The notes under the pieces: model-generated
The model's database searches: none
What the model was told of the DNA's origin: nothing
What the model saw: the letters and a program-made list of their open reading frames with translations, nothing else
Shown here: piece after piece, positions 27,983-37,315 of the stretch
How positions within the stretch are numbered: the first letter of the stretch is position 1
Layout: each line of letters opens with the position of its first letter
Program-made: the position numbers and the translations under genes
Assembly: GCA_900472175.1 (NCBI GenBank)
Contig: UCHD01000001.1
Coordinates: 733,774-797,773 of the forward strand
Direction: 5' to 3'
Source: Hyphomicrobiales bacterium
GTDB lineage: Bacteria; Pseudomonadota; Alphaproteobacteria; Rhizobiales; Rhizobiaceae
DNA: 64,000 nucleotides

Positions 27983-29251
27983 TCAGTCGCTGTCTGTGTC
28001 GGGTGCGGCAGCCGTGCCTGGCGTTTGCCGGCGTTGGCGCAGCCGCTGCAGGAAGGCATAGGCCTTCTTGTTTTTTTTGATGCCGGATTTTAGCCGGACC
28101 GCGGCGCGATGCACTGACGCTGCGAGGCGCCCGCGCAGCGTCAAGGGCAGGACGATGTCACGCTGAATGGTCTCGACCGTACACCAGGAGCGCTTGTAGG
28201 CCTGGTCGCCGATGCCGAAGTCGAACAGGGTGATCCCTTCGGCATTGCATTTGCGGATGATCAGGTAAAACAGAAGCTCGCCCGGGCTTGCGTCCGCTGC
28301 GATGTCGTCGTCGATCGAGCCGAACTGGCAGATGACGTGATCGCCCTTGCGCGATAATCCGGCAATGGCGACGATGCGGCCATTGCCTTGGCCACGCAAA
28401 CGGATTGCATTGAGCTCGAGCGGCTGGCCTTCATCCGTCGGTTCCACCGCCGCGAGTGCATGGAAAAACGCTTGCGTTTCCGCGTCCTGAAACACGTTCG
28501 GCAGGCCGAGCGCCTTGAAGCGATTGGCTTTCTGCTCGAAGAACAGGTCCAGTATCTGCCGCCGTTCCGTGCTGGTGGTGGCAACGACGTGCTCGTAGCC
28601 TCCCATCGCTTCCAGCCGCTTTTCCGAAACGCGAAATTTCTTGCGCCGCCGCTTGGCATTGAGCTGGGCCAGCGTTGCCTCGAAGTTTTCCAGGAGTGGC
28701 AACTGGAACGACGTATTTTGGTTGCGAACCGCCGGCAGCGAGGCAAATGGATGGCGCGTCCCGTGCCAGTCGAACGGCATCTTCTCCAGCGTCACGATAT
28801 CGGCGACGCGCGACAGCCTGGCCGACAGGTCGGCAATCAGCTCGGTGGCCAGCTTCTTGCAGGTGACCGGATCGAAATCCTCAGCGAAAAGACCGGTATT
28901 GATGTTGCTGTGCGGCGAGCCGATGAACCGCGCGGTGCGGAAGAACCGGCCACGGACAAGTTCAAGTGGCAGGATGAAGACAGTTTTCTGGCCGATCCGG
29001 CCGCGCACCAACAGCAGTTGATTGGAATGGGTTGCAGACCAGGCGGCGCACCAGTCGAAGCCCTGATGCAGGGACGTGGCCGGAGAAGCCTCCAGCGCAC
29101 GCCAGTCGGCTTCCAGCGCCTGCATGTCGACATGAACGCTCAGCGTCAGGTCTTCGGCAAGCGCGATATCATGCACCTCGCCGCGATGGCCATGCAGCGC
29201 ATGACGGCGAACCTTGCGAACGGGCGTGATGTTGAAGTCCACGTTGGTCAT
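27983..29251 (-). CDS. CelD/BioF2-like GNAT acetyltransferase
   Basis: A 422-residue cytoplasmic protein of the BioF2-like (Acetyltransf_6) family, often annotated as a cellulose biosynthesis protein CelD. Two tandem GNAT-like halves are visible. The second has 'GRIVAIAGLSRKGDHVICQF' and the signature 'FDFGIGDQAYKRSWC'. Such enzymes accompany exopolysaccharide loci and may acylate sugars or peptides. It converges on the Wzz/Wzc-like gene with a 15-base gap, and its C-terminus is Lys/Arg-rich. Confidence 0.82.
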   Translation of the reverse strand: MTNVDFNITPVRKVRRHALHGHRGEVHDIALAEDLTLSVHVDMQALEADWRALEASPATSLHQGFDWCAAWSATHSNQLLLVRGRIGQKTVFILPLELVRGRFFRTARFIGSPHSNINTGLFAEDFDPVTCKKLATELIADLSARLSRVADIVTLEKMPFDWHGTRHPFASLPAVRNQNTSFQLPLLENFEATLAQLNAKRRRKKFRVSEKRLEAMGGYEHVVATTSTERRQILDLFFEQKANRFKALGLPNVFQDAETQAFFHALAAVEPTDEGQPLELNAIRLRGQGNGRIVAIAGLSRKGDHVICQFGSIDDDIAADASPGELLFYLIIRKCNAEGITLFDFGIGDQAYKRSWCTVETIQRDIVLPLTLRGRLAASVHRAAVRLKSGIKKNKKAYAFLQRLRQRRQTPGTAAAPDTDSD

Positions 29252-29580
29252 GATCGCTTGCGGTTGCGGGGACAGGATGACGTTGCACTTAAGCCAAACA
29301 TGCCCTTATTTTCGTTTAAAGGGGACGCGGAGCCCACGGGCTTCTCGGGATTTCATCCAATGCGGTTACCGAATGGATAAGGTCAACTGGAGCCCACCAG
29401 CAGGCGCTCGTGATTGTCGGGGTTGGATTTTTGACGCCATCCCTGTTAAAACCGATGTCTGTTTTCATGGAGAGACCGATGCGCCACTGAACAAGGTTTG
29501 GACAATTCGCGGCTATCCCTGCGCGTTTTCAGACCGCTCTATGTCACCATGACCGTTGGACATAAAGGTGGAGTATCCCC
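29252..29580. other. 329-bp intergenic region with divergent gene starts
   Basis: It separates the minus-strand CelD-like gene from the plus-strand O-acetyltransferase, so it should contain two outward promoters. I see no clear -35/-10 pair, hairpin or repeat that I would call. Confidence 0.4.
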
Positions 29581-30231
29581 ATGCCTGAACATCAAGACAC
29601 GCCGGATTCCGGTGCGGTCCATCCCGTTGCCGCTTTCCCGCAGGTCGGCTTTCTCAAGAACATCATCCGTTCACCGCTGATCAGCGCCGGCGATTTCAGC
29701 TATTACGACGATCCTGCAGGGCCGGAGCATTTCGAGGAGAAATGCGTCCTCTACCACTATGATTTCATCGGCGACCGGCTGGATATTGGCCGTTACTGCG
29801 CGCTGGCGCAGGGTGTGACGTTCATCATGAACGGCGCCAATCATGCCATGCAGGGATTTTCGACCTATCCCTTCAGCGTTTTCCCGGGTGCATGGCGCGA
29901 TGGTTTTGACCTTAGCCTTTATGCCAGCGGCTACCGGGGTGACACGACGGTTGGAAACGATGTGTGGATTGGAACCAAGGTCACGATCATGCCCGGTGTG
30001 ACAATCGGCAATGGTGCCATCATCGGCGCTCACGCGGTGGTCGCCAAGGATGTGCCGCCCTACAGCGTCGTCGCCGGAAATCCGGGGAGGGTGGTGAAAC
30101 AGCGGTTCAGCAGCGATATCGTCGAACGCCTTCAGGCCGTCGCCTGGTGGAACTGGCCGGTCGACAAGGTCACCCGTCACATTGCCGCAATCACCGGCGC
30201 GGATATCGAGGCGCTCGAAAAGGCCGTTTAA
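29581..30231 (+). CDS. CatB/Vat-related hexapeptide O-acetyltransferase
   Basis: A 216-residue left-handed beta-helix acetyltransferase. Hexapeptide repeats run through '[20 protein letters not shown]' and '[20 protein letters not shown]', ending '[12 protein letters not shown]'. The catalytic His is probably in '[15 protein letters not shown]', as in xenobiotic acetyltransferases (CatB, VatA). Because of its neighbours it could acetylate the polysaccharide rather than an antibiotic; both are possible. Its stop overlaps the convergent phosphoesterase stop by 4 bases. Confidence 0.85.
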   Translation: MPEHQDTPDSGAVHPVAAFPQVGFLKNIIRSPLISAGDFSYYDDPAGPEHFEEKCVLYHYDFIGDRLDIGRYCALAQGVTFIMNGANHAMQGFSTYPFSVFPGAWRDGFDLSLYASGYRGDTTVGNDVWIGTKVTIMPGVTIGNGAIIGAHAVVAKDVPPYSVVAGNPGRVVKQRFSSDIVERLQAVAWWNWPVDKVTRHIAAITGADIEALEKAV

Positions 30232-30971
30232 TCGCCGACCCAGCCCGTGGCGAGCGCGGTTGCCCATGCAGTGCGGCCGCGTGAACGGGCAAGCTTCGAC
30301 ATCGCCATGTGGTCGTAGGAAACACGCCGGAAGGCAACGTTCCAGTTGCCGTCCGTCTTTTCAAGAATGGCGTAGGATGCGTCGGGCGAGCCAGTCTCGA
30401 CTTTGTGGAAGACCGGTTCGTCATCGTCATATCCCGGACAGCCAACGCTGCCGGGGTTGACGATCAACCGGCCGTCGGCGAGGTGCACGGCGCGCGGGAT
30501 ATGGGTATGGCCGCAGAGGATGACGGGAAAGTCGATCCCCTTGGCGAACTCTTCGATGCGTTCCCTACTGGACATGTGCACGACGCCTGCGGCCGTCAGG
30601 TCCTCGAGCCAGTAGGTGAGATCGTCCTTGGGCGTCGCATGGCAGAGAAACAATTCCTGCCGGTGAACCAAAGTCGCGGGCAGGGCGCGCAGCCAGTCGA
30701 GATGGTGCGGCTGTAACTCGGCATGCGCCATGCTGTCGGAAAGCCCCATCTTGGCCGGTTCAAGCGACACCAGCCAGCGATCGTGATTGCCGCGGATCGA
30801 CGGAAAACCGCGCGCCATCAGAATATCGGCCGTGCGGGCCGCATTCATCGGGCCGCTCAGGTGATCGCCGAGATTGACCACGTCGTCGATTCCCTGTGCC
30901 GCGATGTCGGCAAGCACGGCTTCAAGGGCAAGGTCGTTGCCGTGGATATCGGCGATCACTGCGATCTTCAT
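30228..30971 (-). CDS. metallophosphoesterase (YfcE/diadenosine tetraphosphatase-like)
   Basis: A 247-residue two-metal phosphoesterase. Metal ligands are in '[13 protein letters not shown]', '[13 protein letters not shown]', '[10 protein letters not shown]', and the C-terminal '[15 protein letters not shown]' with '[10 protein letters not shown]'. The substrate is unknown (phosphodiester, nucleotide or protein phosphate). It lies 16 bases downstream of the DUF2842 gene, so is probably cotranscribed. Confidence 0.88.
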   Translation of the reverse strand: MKIAVIADIHGNDLALEAVLADIAAQGIDDVVNLGDHLSGPMNAARTADILMARGFPSIRGNHDRWLVSLEPAKMGLSDSMAHAELQPHHLDWLRALPATLVHRQELFLCHATPKDDLTYWLEDLTAAGVVHMSSRERIEEFAKGIDFPVILCGHTHIPRAVHLADGRLIVNPGSVGCPGYDDDEPVFHKVETGSPDASYAILEKTDGNWNVAFRRVSYDHMAMSKLARSRGRTAWATALATGWVGD

Positions 30972-30987
30972 GATTTCGCCTTTCGGC

Positions 30988-31200
30988 TCAGCGTGGTTTG
31001 GCGGGCTTTTCCATCCACTTGATGATCAGCATGGCAGGCAGAATCCACAACAGGCCGGTGAAGAAGAAATAGGCGAGATGGATCCACCATGGCGACGTGC
31101 CAAGCAGAAGCGAGGCAAAAGTGGTGGCCGCCAGCGCATAGACGATGACGAGGATGATGATCAGAACGGTGCCGATCAGTTTTCTCAGGCGTACAGGCAT
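30988..31200 (-). CDS. DUF2842 small membrane protein
   Basis: A 70-residue inner membrane protein with two transmembrane segments ('LIGTVLIIILVIVYALAATT' and 'HLAYFFFTGLLWILPAMLII') and a cytoplasmic 'KWMEKPAKPR' tail. This matches the alphaproteobacterial DUF2842 family; the function is unknown. The start at 31200 (MPVRLRKL) is chosen because 17 upstream codons look non-coding. It is divergent from ctaA; a link to heme/oxidase assembly is only a neighbour-based guess. Confidence 0.78.
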   Translation of the reverse strand: MPVRLRKLIGTVLIIILVIVYALAATTFASLLLGTSPWWIHLAYFFFTGLLWILPAMLIIKWMEKPAKPR

Positions 31201-31376
31201 TGAGGTCTTTCCGGTTGGCAGGTTTCGCAGGACAATTGGCCGCGACGGCATGCCGCAAAGGGGTAAGCCTTGTTTTGCATGCTGCTCTGGTGCAAATCAA
31301 CGGCTTTGATGCATGCGCCCCCGGACAAATCGCCTCCAGAGGCTCGGGCCATGCCTTTCGATAATGGAGACCTTGC

Positions 31377-32480
31377 ATGGCAAGCACGGATTTGGCGACG
31401 CAACGGCGTCTTATGCGCGAGATCGATACGGTCAGCCGCAATCGCACCCAGATCAGGATCTGGCTGGGTATCGTCGTTTTGGTGCTGTTCGGGCTGGTGC
31501 TTGTCGGCGGCGCGACGCGGCTGACGGAATCCGGCCTGTCGATCACCCAGTGGAAGCCGATCCACGGCGTCATCCCGCCGCTCACCGCCGCCGAATGGCA
31601 GGAGGAATTCGAGCTCTACAAGCAGATCCCGCAATATGAGCAGATCAACAGCGACATGACCGTGGAAGGGTTCAAGACCATCTTCTGGTGGGAATGGGCG
31701 CACCGTCTGCTGGCTCGCTCGATCGGGCTGATCTTCGCCTTGCCGCTGGCCTTCTTCTGGATCCGCGGCCAGATCGAGCCCCGCCTGAAATTGCCGTTGG
31801 TTGGTATTCTGGCGCTGGGTGGATTTCAGGGTTTCATCGGCTGGTGGATGGTCTCGTCCGGACTTGCCGACCGCACCGAGGTCAGTCAGTACCGGCTGGC
31901 AACCCATCTCATCATTGCCTGTCTGATCTTCGTCTCCTGCATCTGGATCGGCAGGGGACTGGCGCCGCATGCCAACGATCCGGCGCCGACGAAAAGCTCG
32001 AAGAAAATGGCCGCGATCATCGCCTGCATGGCGCTGTTCCAGATCTATCTGGGTGCGCTGGTGGCGGGGCTTGATGCGGGCCTTTCCTACAATACCTGGC
32101 CGCTGATGGATGGTTCCATGGTGCCATCGGACCTGTTCATCCAGCAACCGGCCTGGCTCAATCTGTTCGAGAATCCGAAGACCGTGCAGTTCGTCCACCG
32201 TATCGGCGCCTATGTATTGTTTGCCTTCGTGCTGATGCACATGATCGCCTCGTTGCGCAACGCACCGGAAACGACGCATGCGCGCCGTTCGGTGCTGCTG
32301 TTCGTGCTGGTGACGATCCAGGCGGTCATCGGTATCACGACGCTGATCCTGCAGGTGCCGGTCGGCTGGGGTGTTGCCCATCAGGGCGGTGCGCTGGTGG
32401 TGCTCGGTTTCGCCGTCGCTCACTGGCGGGCGTTTATCGGCGAATATCCGCGGCCGCTGGAAATTGAAGTCCGCACCTGA
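31377..32480 (+). CDS. ctaA: heme A synthase (COX15/CtaA type 2)
   Basis: Oxidises the C8 methyl of heme O to formyl, making heme A for aa3 oxidases. It is a 367-residue inner membrane protein with about 8 helices. Conserved His ligands are in 'WWEWAHRLLARSIGL', 'YRLATHLIIACLIF', 'VQFVHRIGAYVLF' and 'GVAHQGGALVV'. 'GGATRLTESGLSITQWKPI' is the family start. GGAG precedes ATG 31377. The length with an N-terminal extension fits the proteobacterial type. Confidence 0.95.
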   Translation: MASTDLATQRRLMREIDTVSRNRTQIRIWLGIVVLVLFGLVLVGGATRLTESGLSITQWKPIHGVIPPLTAAEWQEEFELYKQIPQYEQINSDMTVEGFKTIFWWEWAHRLLARSIGLIFALPLAFFWIRGQIEPRLKLPLVGILALGGFQGFIGWWMVSSGLADRTEVSQYRLATHLIIACLIFVSCIWIGRGLAPHANDPAPTKSSKKMAAIIACMALFQIYLGALVAGLDAGLSYNTWPLMDGSMVPSDLFIQQPAWLNLFENPKTVQFVHRIGAYVLFAFVLMHMIASLRNAPETTHARRSVLLFVLVTIQAVIGITTLILQVPVGWGVAHQGGALVVLGFAVAHWRAFIGEYPRPLEIEVRT

Positions 32481-33272
32481 TCAGCGCAGCAGGCCGTCCA
32501 ACGCGGGCATGCCGAGAATGGCGGATGCGCCGATCAGGACATAACAGATGATGCGAAATGTGGATGGTTTGGCGAGGCCGAACAGGCGGGATCCGGCGTA
32601 AAGACCGCCGGCATAGAGCGGCAGGACGACCAGCGTCAGCGCAAAGACCTGTTCGACGAACAGGCCGCCGATCAGGTAGGTTACGGCTGTCAGTGCCGAG
32701 GAAATCACGAAATAGAGCATCAGGTTGGAGCGGATGACCAGCATGTCGCTGGCGCCGCTCAGCCAGTAGGCGACGACCGGTGGTCCGCCGAGTTGTGCTG
32801 CACCGCTGAAAACTCCGGCGATGCCGCCGACACCGGCCGTCAGCGGCGCGCGCGGTTGCCCGTGATAGCGCCAGCCGGAGATCAACAGGATCAGCATCAG
32901 CGCCGAAACGACGGTGATCGCCCACCGCAGGATCAGCGGGTCGGCCAGCGCCAGTGCCGCTGTGCCAAGCGGCACGCCGATCAGTGCGCCGGACGCCATG
33001 GTGAAGACCTCGCGACGGTTGGCGCCACGCCAGGCAGCTGGAAGCATGCCGGCCGCCGCAATCGTGTCGATCACCAGCAGAACCGGCGAAATGATCTTCG
33101 GGCCGACGATGGAACCGCCGACCGGGATCAGGATCAGTGCGGCACCAAAGCCGGAAAAGCCGCGGGCAAGACCGGCAATGAAGGTGCAGACAAGCAGCGC
33201 ATAGAGCCCATGCTCCGGCAACGCGGTGGCGATTTTTGCCAGAAAGGTCGCGAAAAAGCCGGTATCGCCCAT
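32481..33272 (-). CDS. TSUP-family permease (TauE/SafE)
   Basis: A 263-residue inner membrane protein with about 8 helices arranged as an inverted repeat, as in the TauE/SafE anion/sulfite exporter family. The repeat motifs are 'FSGFGAALILIPVGG' and 'FSGAAQLGGPPVVAYW'. The substrate is probably a small sulfur-containing anion, not determinable here. Its stop abuts the ctaA stop tail to tail. Confidence 0.85.
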   Translation of the reverse strand: MGDTGFFATFLAKIATALPEHGLYALLVCTFIAGLARGFSGFGAALILIPVGGSIVGPKIISPVLLVIDTIAAAGMLPAAWRGANRREVFTMASGALIGVPLGTAALALADPLILRWAITVVSALMLILLISGWRYHGQPRAPLTAGVGGIAGVFSGAAQLGGPPVVAYWLSGASDMLVIRSNLMLYFVISSALTAVTYLIGGLFVEQVFALTLVVLPLYAGGLYAGSRLFGLAKPSTFRIICYVLIGASAILGMPALDGLLR

Positions 33273-33335
33273 GTCAGTTCAAATACCCCTGCGCGCGAGC
33301 GAGCGCCCGGTGAGCGCTCCGCGCTGCTATGTCTT

Positions 33336-34268
33336 TCAGGCCGACAGCATCAGGTCCATGTTCTGCACCGCAGCGCCCGAAGCGCCCTTGCCGAGATTGT
33401 CGAGCAAGGCAACGAGATTGACCTGTTCGCCGCCTTCCGAGCCGAACACGAACAGCTTCATCGTGTCCTTGCCGGCAAGCTCGACGGCATCGACGCGGGC
33501 CATCTTCGCGCTGACGTCGAGCGGCACGACCTCGACAATCGACTGGCCTGCGTAATGGGCAGAGAGAGCAGCGTGGATGGTTTCGAGCGTTGCGCCGCCG
33601 TTCAGTTGATCGAGGAACAGCGGTACTTGCACGATCATGCCTTGCGGGAAGCGGCCGACCGATGGTGAGAAGATCGGCGCGCGGTCGAGCATGCCGTGGA
33701 TCTGCATTTCCGGCACGTGCTTGTGCTTGAGCGTCAGGCCGTAAAGGAAGTTTGGCGAGCTGATCGGATCGGGATTGGCCGGGTCTTCCATCTGGGCGAT
33801 CATCTGCTTGCCGCCGCCGGTATAGCCGGAAACCGCATTGACCGTGACCGGATAGTCTTGGGGCAGGATGCCTGCCTGCCGCAACGGACGGATCAGGCCG
33901 ATGGCGCCGGTCGGATAGCAGCCGGGATTGGCGACGAGGCGGGCATCGCGGATTTTCGCCGTCTGCGCCTTGTCCATTTCGGCAAAGCCATAGGCCCAGT
34001 CTGGCGCGATGCGATAGGCTGTCGAGGTATCGATGATGCGCACCTTGTTGTTACCCTCGAGCATGGTGACGGCCTGTTTGGAGGCGTCGTCGGGCAGGCA
34101 GAGGATGGCGACATCGGCGCTGTTCAAGAGATCTTCGCGAATGGCGGCATTGCGGCGCTCCGCTTCCGGAATGGACAGCAGCTCCACATCCGAACGGCCA
34201 GCCATGCGCGTGCGGATCTGCAAGCCCGTTGTGCCGTGTTCGCCATCGATGAAGATCTTCGGTTTCAT
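33336..34268 (-). CDS. argC: N-acetyl-gamma-glutamyl-phosphate reductase (type 2)
   Basis: NADPH-dependent third step of arginine synthesis. The 310 residues fit the shorter type 2 (proteobacterial AGPR) class. The NADP site is in '[15 protein letters not shown]', catalytic Cys117 is in '[10 protein letters not shown]', and the substrate motif is '[10 protein letters not shown]'. The start at ATG 34268 (MKPKIF) is chosen over GTG/ATG 7 codons upstream. It lies near speB on the same strand. Confidence 0.94.
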   Translation of the reverse strand: MKPKIFIDGEHGTTGLQIRTRMAGRSDVELLSIPEAERRNAAIREDLLNSADVAILCLPDDASKQAVTMLEGNNKVRIIDTSTAYRIAPDWAYGFAEMDKAQTAKIRDARLVANPGCYPTGAIGLIRPLRQAGILPQDYPVTVNAVSGYTGGGKQMIAQMEDPANPDPISSPNFLYGLTLKHKHVPEMQIHGMLDRAPIFSPSVGRFPQGMIVQVPLFLDQLNGGATLETIHAALSAHYAGQSIVEVVPLDVSAKMARVDAVELAGKDTMKLFVFGSEGGEQVNLVALLDNLGKGASGAAVQNMDLMLSA

Positions 34269-34361
34269 GGTTTTATCCTGTCCTGCCAAGGGATTATCGG
34301 GTGTTGCGGAATCACTTTGGCATGCAATTGAATCAGTTTGACAACAACACGGGCTCAGTCG

Positions 34362-35318
34362 CTATCCACGCCGCTCCGCCAGCTGTTCGGCATGAAGGCC
34401 GAGCATATACATTGCGATGGTGGAGCCCGCAATGGCGGTGATATCGGCATGGTCATAGGCCGGAGCCACCTCGACCACATCGGCGCCCTTGATGACCAAT
34501 GCTCCGAGCTTGCGGATCACCGAGAGGATCTTTGCCGAGGACGGTCCGCCGGCGACCGGCGTGCCGGTGCCCGGCGCATAGGCGGGATCGAGGCAGTCGA
34601 TATCAAAGGTGAGGTAGGTCGGGCGGTCACCGACATGGCGCAGGATGACGTCGGCAATGTCACCGGCACTCATTTCCTCCAGATCGTAGCCATAGAGAAT
34701 GCGGATGCCGCAATCGTCGGGCGCATGGGTGCGGATACCAAGCTGGATCGAGCTTGCTGTATCGATGAGGCCCTCGCGGGCGGCGCGTCCGACGAAGGAG
34801 CCGTGGTCGATACGGCCCTTCTCGTCGGCCCAGGTATCCTGATGGGCATCGAACTGGACAAGCGAGAGCGGGCCGTGAATGGCGGCATGGGCGCGCAGCA
34901 AGGGCAGAGTGACGAAATGGTCGCCGCCGAGCGTCAGCAGGAAGGCGCCGCTTTTCAAAATGGTTTCCGCTTCGGAGCGGATGGTTTCCGGCGTGGCGGC
35001 ATGATGACCGTAGTCGAGCAGGCAATCGCCATAATCGATCGTCGCCATGTCTTCGAACAGGTCGCGCTCGAACGGGTACTGCGGGTCATTGTCGAAGATC
35101 GCGGAGGCGCGGCGGATCGCCTGCGGCCCGAAGCGGGCGCCGGGACGATTGGAGGTCGCCGCGTCGAACGGGATGCCCCAGACGACGGCGTCGACGCCGT
35201 CGAGGCTTTTGGTGTAGCGCCGCCGCATGAAGGAGAGGATGCCCGCATGGGTAGGGTCGGTAGCGGCGCTCTTCAGCGATGTGGCAGTAATGGCGTGGTC
35301 TATCGTCTTGTTGGCCAT
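34362..35318 (-). CDS. speB: agmatinase / ureohydrolase family enzyme
   Basis: A 318-residue Mn-dependent ureohydrolase. Metal motifs are 'LTLGGDHFVTLPLL', 'VQFDAHQDTWADE' and 'LTFDIDCLDPAYAPGTGTP'. Agmatinase (agmatine to putrescine and urea) is the default annotation. Guanidinobutyrase or guanidinase are close relatives that motif inspection cannot exclude. It is upstream of argC with a 93-bp gap, so arginine metabolism is the context. Confidence 0.85.
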   Translation of the reverse strand: MANKTIDHAITATSLKSAATDPTHAGILSFMRRRYTKSLDGVDAVVWGIPFDAATSNRPGARFGPQAIRRASAIFDNDPQYPFERDLFEDMATIDYGDCLLDYGHHAATPETIRSEAETILKSGAFLLTLGGDHFVTLPLLRAHAAIHGPLSLVQFDAHQDTWADEKGRIDHGSFVGRAAREGLIDTASSIQLGIRTHAPDDCGIRILYGYDLEEMSAGDIADVILRHVGDRPTYLTFDIDCLDPAYAPGTGTPVAGGPSSAKILSVIRKLGALVIKGADVVEVAPAYDHADITAIAGSTIAMYMLGLHAEQLAERRG

Positions 35319-35399
35319 GATCGGTCCCGTCCGTTGTCTGGGCAGACGTTGGACAATCGGCGGCCGGAAGGCAAGACCCGGATTATTACGGTCGAACTT

Positions 35400-36191
35400 T
35401 CATGATGCCTTGGCTTCGTAAGTCGGTGCGAAGTCACCGAGCGACTTTGCCTTTTCAATCATGCCGCCGATATCCTGCGACACGATCGCTTCCAGATCGG
35501 CAAAGCTGTCGATGACATAGTAGATCGGCTGGACGATATCGATCCGGTAGGGGGTTCGAAGCACGCTCATCAGATCAAATGGCCGGAACTCGCATTCCGT
35601 GCCATCCATGGCGGCCTTGGCTTCGCTCGGCGACGAAACAATACCCGCGCCAAAACAGCGGCGGCCTTGCGGCGTGTTGATCAGTCCGAATTCGACCGTG
35701 AACCAGAAGATGCGGAACAGGTGCCAGGAATAGCCTTTTCCAAGCTTCACTGCGGCCTCGCCGAAGTGCCGGACGAAATTGGCATAGCTCTGGTTGGTCA
35801 GCAGCGGGCAGTGGCCGAACACTTCGTGGAACAGGTCCGGTTCCTCGATATAGTCGATATGCTCGCGACGGCGCAGGAAGGTGGCGAGCGGGAACTTGCC
35901 TTGGCTCAGCAGTTCGTAGAAGCGCGACGGCGGAATGAGGGCAGGCACACCTTCGACACCAAATCCGGTCGTCTCGTGCAGGCGGCGGTCGACATCGGCA
36001 AGCTGCGGCACCTTGTCCGGTGTCAGCCCAAGGGTTTTGACCCCATCCAGATATTCCCGGCAGGCCATGCCGGCAAGCAGCTTCATCTGGCGCTCATAGA
36101 GTTCGCCCCAGATGGCATCCTCTTCGGCGGTATAGGGATAAATCCCGTCCGGGCCGGGCAGTTTGGCGGTGTAGCTGCTTTCCTTGGTCAT
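35400..36191 (-). CDS. phhA: phenylalanine 4-hydroxylase
   Basis: A pterin-dependent Fe(II) monooxygenase converting phenylalanine to tyrosine. It is 263 residues, the bacterial catalytic-domain-only length. The iron triad is His122 and His127 in 'LFHEVFGHCPLL' and Glu167 in 'WFTVEFGL'. The start at ATG 36191 (MTKESSY) gives the family N-terminus; upstream codons are non-coding. An Lrp-type regulator gene is divergent 122 bp away. Pterin recycling genes are not in the window. Confidence 0.95.
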   Translation of the reverse strand: MTKESSYTAKLPGPDGIYPYTAEEDAIWGELYERQMKLLAGMACREYLDGVKTLGLTPDKVPQLADVDRRLHETTGFGVEGVPALIPPSRFYELLSQGKFPLATFLRRREHIDYIEEPDLFHEVFGHCPLLTNQSYANFVRHFGEAAVKLGKGYSWHLFRIFWFTVEFGLINTPQGRRCFGAGIVSSPSEAKAAMDGTECEFRPFDLMSVLRTPYRIDIVQPIYYVIDSFADLEAIVSQDIGGMIEKAKSLGDFAPTYEAKAS

Positions 36192-36313
36192 CGAACCGAT
36201 CCTCCCAGATGCGTGTGTCAGTGCAATTATGCTCCGGGATCGAAGGATTTTTCTTTCTTTCGTGCTGAGGATATTCATAATCTTGGCAGGATTTTTCGGA
36301 GATCTCGTAAGCC

Positions 36314-36775
36314 ATGAAAGAATCTGGGAATTTCCGGCGCAAGCTTTTGCAACTCGTCCAGGCCGATGGCAGCCTGTCGCTGGCGGAATTGGCCGAGAAG
36401 GCCGGCATGTCGCAGAGTTCGGCATGGCGCAAAATCCAGGAACTGGAAGCCGATGGCGTCATCCGCAAGCGCGTGACGTTGCTCGATCCCGGTAAACTCG
36501 ATCTGAAACTCTGCGTTATCGCCCATGTGACGCTGGAGGATCATCATGAGGAGGCGGTTGCCTCGTTTGCGTCCGTGGTGCTGGAGCGGCCGGAAATCAT
36601 GGAATGTTATGCGCTCTCCGGCGCCTTCGATTACATGCTGAAGATCCGGGCGAGCGATGTGGAGAGCTACGAGGCGTTCATGACGCGCTACCTGATGCGT
36701 AATCCGCATGTGCGCACGGTCGTATCGAGTTTTGTTCTGCGGGAGCTCAAGTTCTCGACGGAGCTTCCGCTTTAG
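36314..36775 (+). CDS. Lrp/AsnC-family regulator, probable regulator of phhA
   Basis: A 153-residue regulator. The N-terminal HTH is 'ADGSLSLAELAEKAGMSQSS' with 'AWRKIQELEADGVI', followed by a C-terminal RAM ligand-binding domain ('ECYALSGAFDYMLKIRASDV'). It is encoded divergently from phhA; adjacent Lrp genes in alphaproteobacteria usually control the neighbour in response to an amino acid, here most plausibly phenylalanine or tyrosine (inference). It ends just before a bidirectional terminator. Confidence 0.88.
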   Translation: MKESGNFRRKLLQLVQADGSLSLAELAEKAGMSQSSAWRKIQELEADGVIRKRVTLLDPGKLDLKLCVIAHVTLEDHHEEAVASFASVVLERPEIMECYALSGAFDYMLKIRASDVESYEAFMTRYLMRNPHVRTVVSSFVLRELKFSTELPL

Positions 36776-36790
36776 AAAAATGGCCAAAGA

Positions 36791-36816
36791 AAAAGGCGGG
36801 ACAAAGCCCGCCTTTT
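36791..36816. terminator. bidirectional terminator between the lrp-like gene and rpsI
   Basis: AAAAGGCGGG and CCCGCCTTTT form a perfect stem around the short loop ACAAAG, with A/T tracts on both sides. It terminates the Lrp-like gene (plus) and rplM-rpsI (minus). Confidence 0.88.
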
Positions 36817-36839
36817 CCAAATCGAGATTTTCGAAACGA

Positions 36840-37313
36840 TTAACGCTTCGAGAACTGGAACGAACGGCGGGCCTTAGCCTTACCGTACTTCTTACGCTCG
36901 ACGACGCGGCTATCGCGGGTCAGGAAGCCGCCCTTCTTCAGAACCGTGCGCAGGCCCGGTTCGAAGTAGGTGAGTGCCTTCGAGATGCCGTGACGAACGG
37001 CACCGGCCTGGCCGGAAAGACCGCCGCCTGCAACCGTTGCGTCGATGTCGAACTGGCCGTCACGGGCAGCAGCGACGATCGGCTGGCGCAGGATCATCTG
37101 CAGAACCGGACGGGCGAAGTAGTTTGCGAATTCCTTGCCGTTGACGGTGATCTTGCCGGAGCCCGGCTTGACCCAGACGCGGGCGACGGCATTCTTACGC
37201 TTGCCGGTCGCATAGGAGCGGCCCTGGGCGTCAACTTTCTTGACATGAACCGGAGCCGAAGCAGTTGCTTCAGTCGCCGTGCCGAGGTCTTTCAGAGAAG
37301 AGAGATCAGCCAC
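36840..37313 (-). CDS. rpsI: 30S ribosomal protein S9
   Basis: A 157-residue S9 with an alphaproteobacterial N-terminal extension (about 25 residues, Ala/Thr-rich). The conserved core runs from '[20 protein letters not shown]' to the C-terminal '[17 protein letters not shown]', whose final basic tail contacts P-site tRNA. It starts with GTG at 37313, only 2 bases after the rplM stop, so is coupled to it. Confidence 0.97.
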   Translation of the reverse strand: MADLSSLKDLGTATEATASAPVHVKKVDAQGRSYATGKRKNAVARVWVKPGSGKITVNGKEFANYFARPVLQMILRQPIVAAARDGQFDIDATVAGGGLSGQAGAVRHGISKALTYFEPGLRTVLKKGGFLTRDSRVVERKKYGKAKARRSFQFSKR

Positions 37314-37315
37314 GA

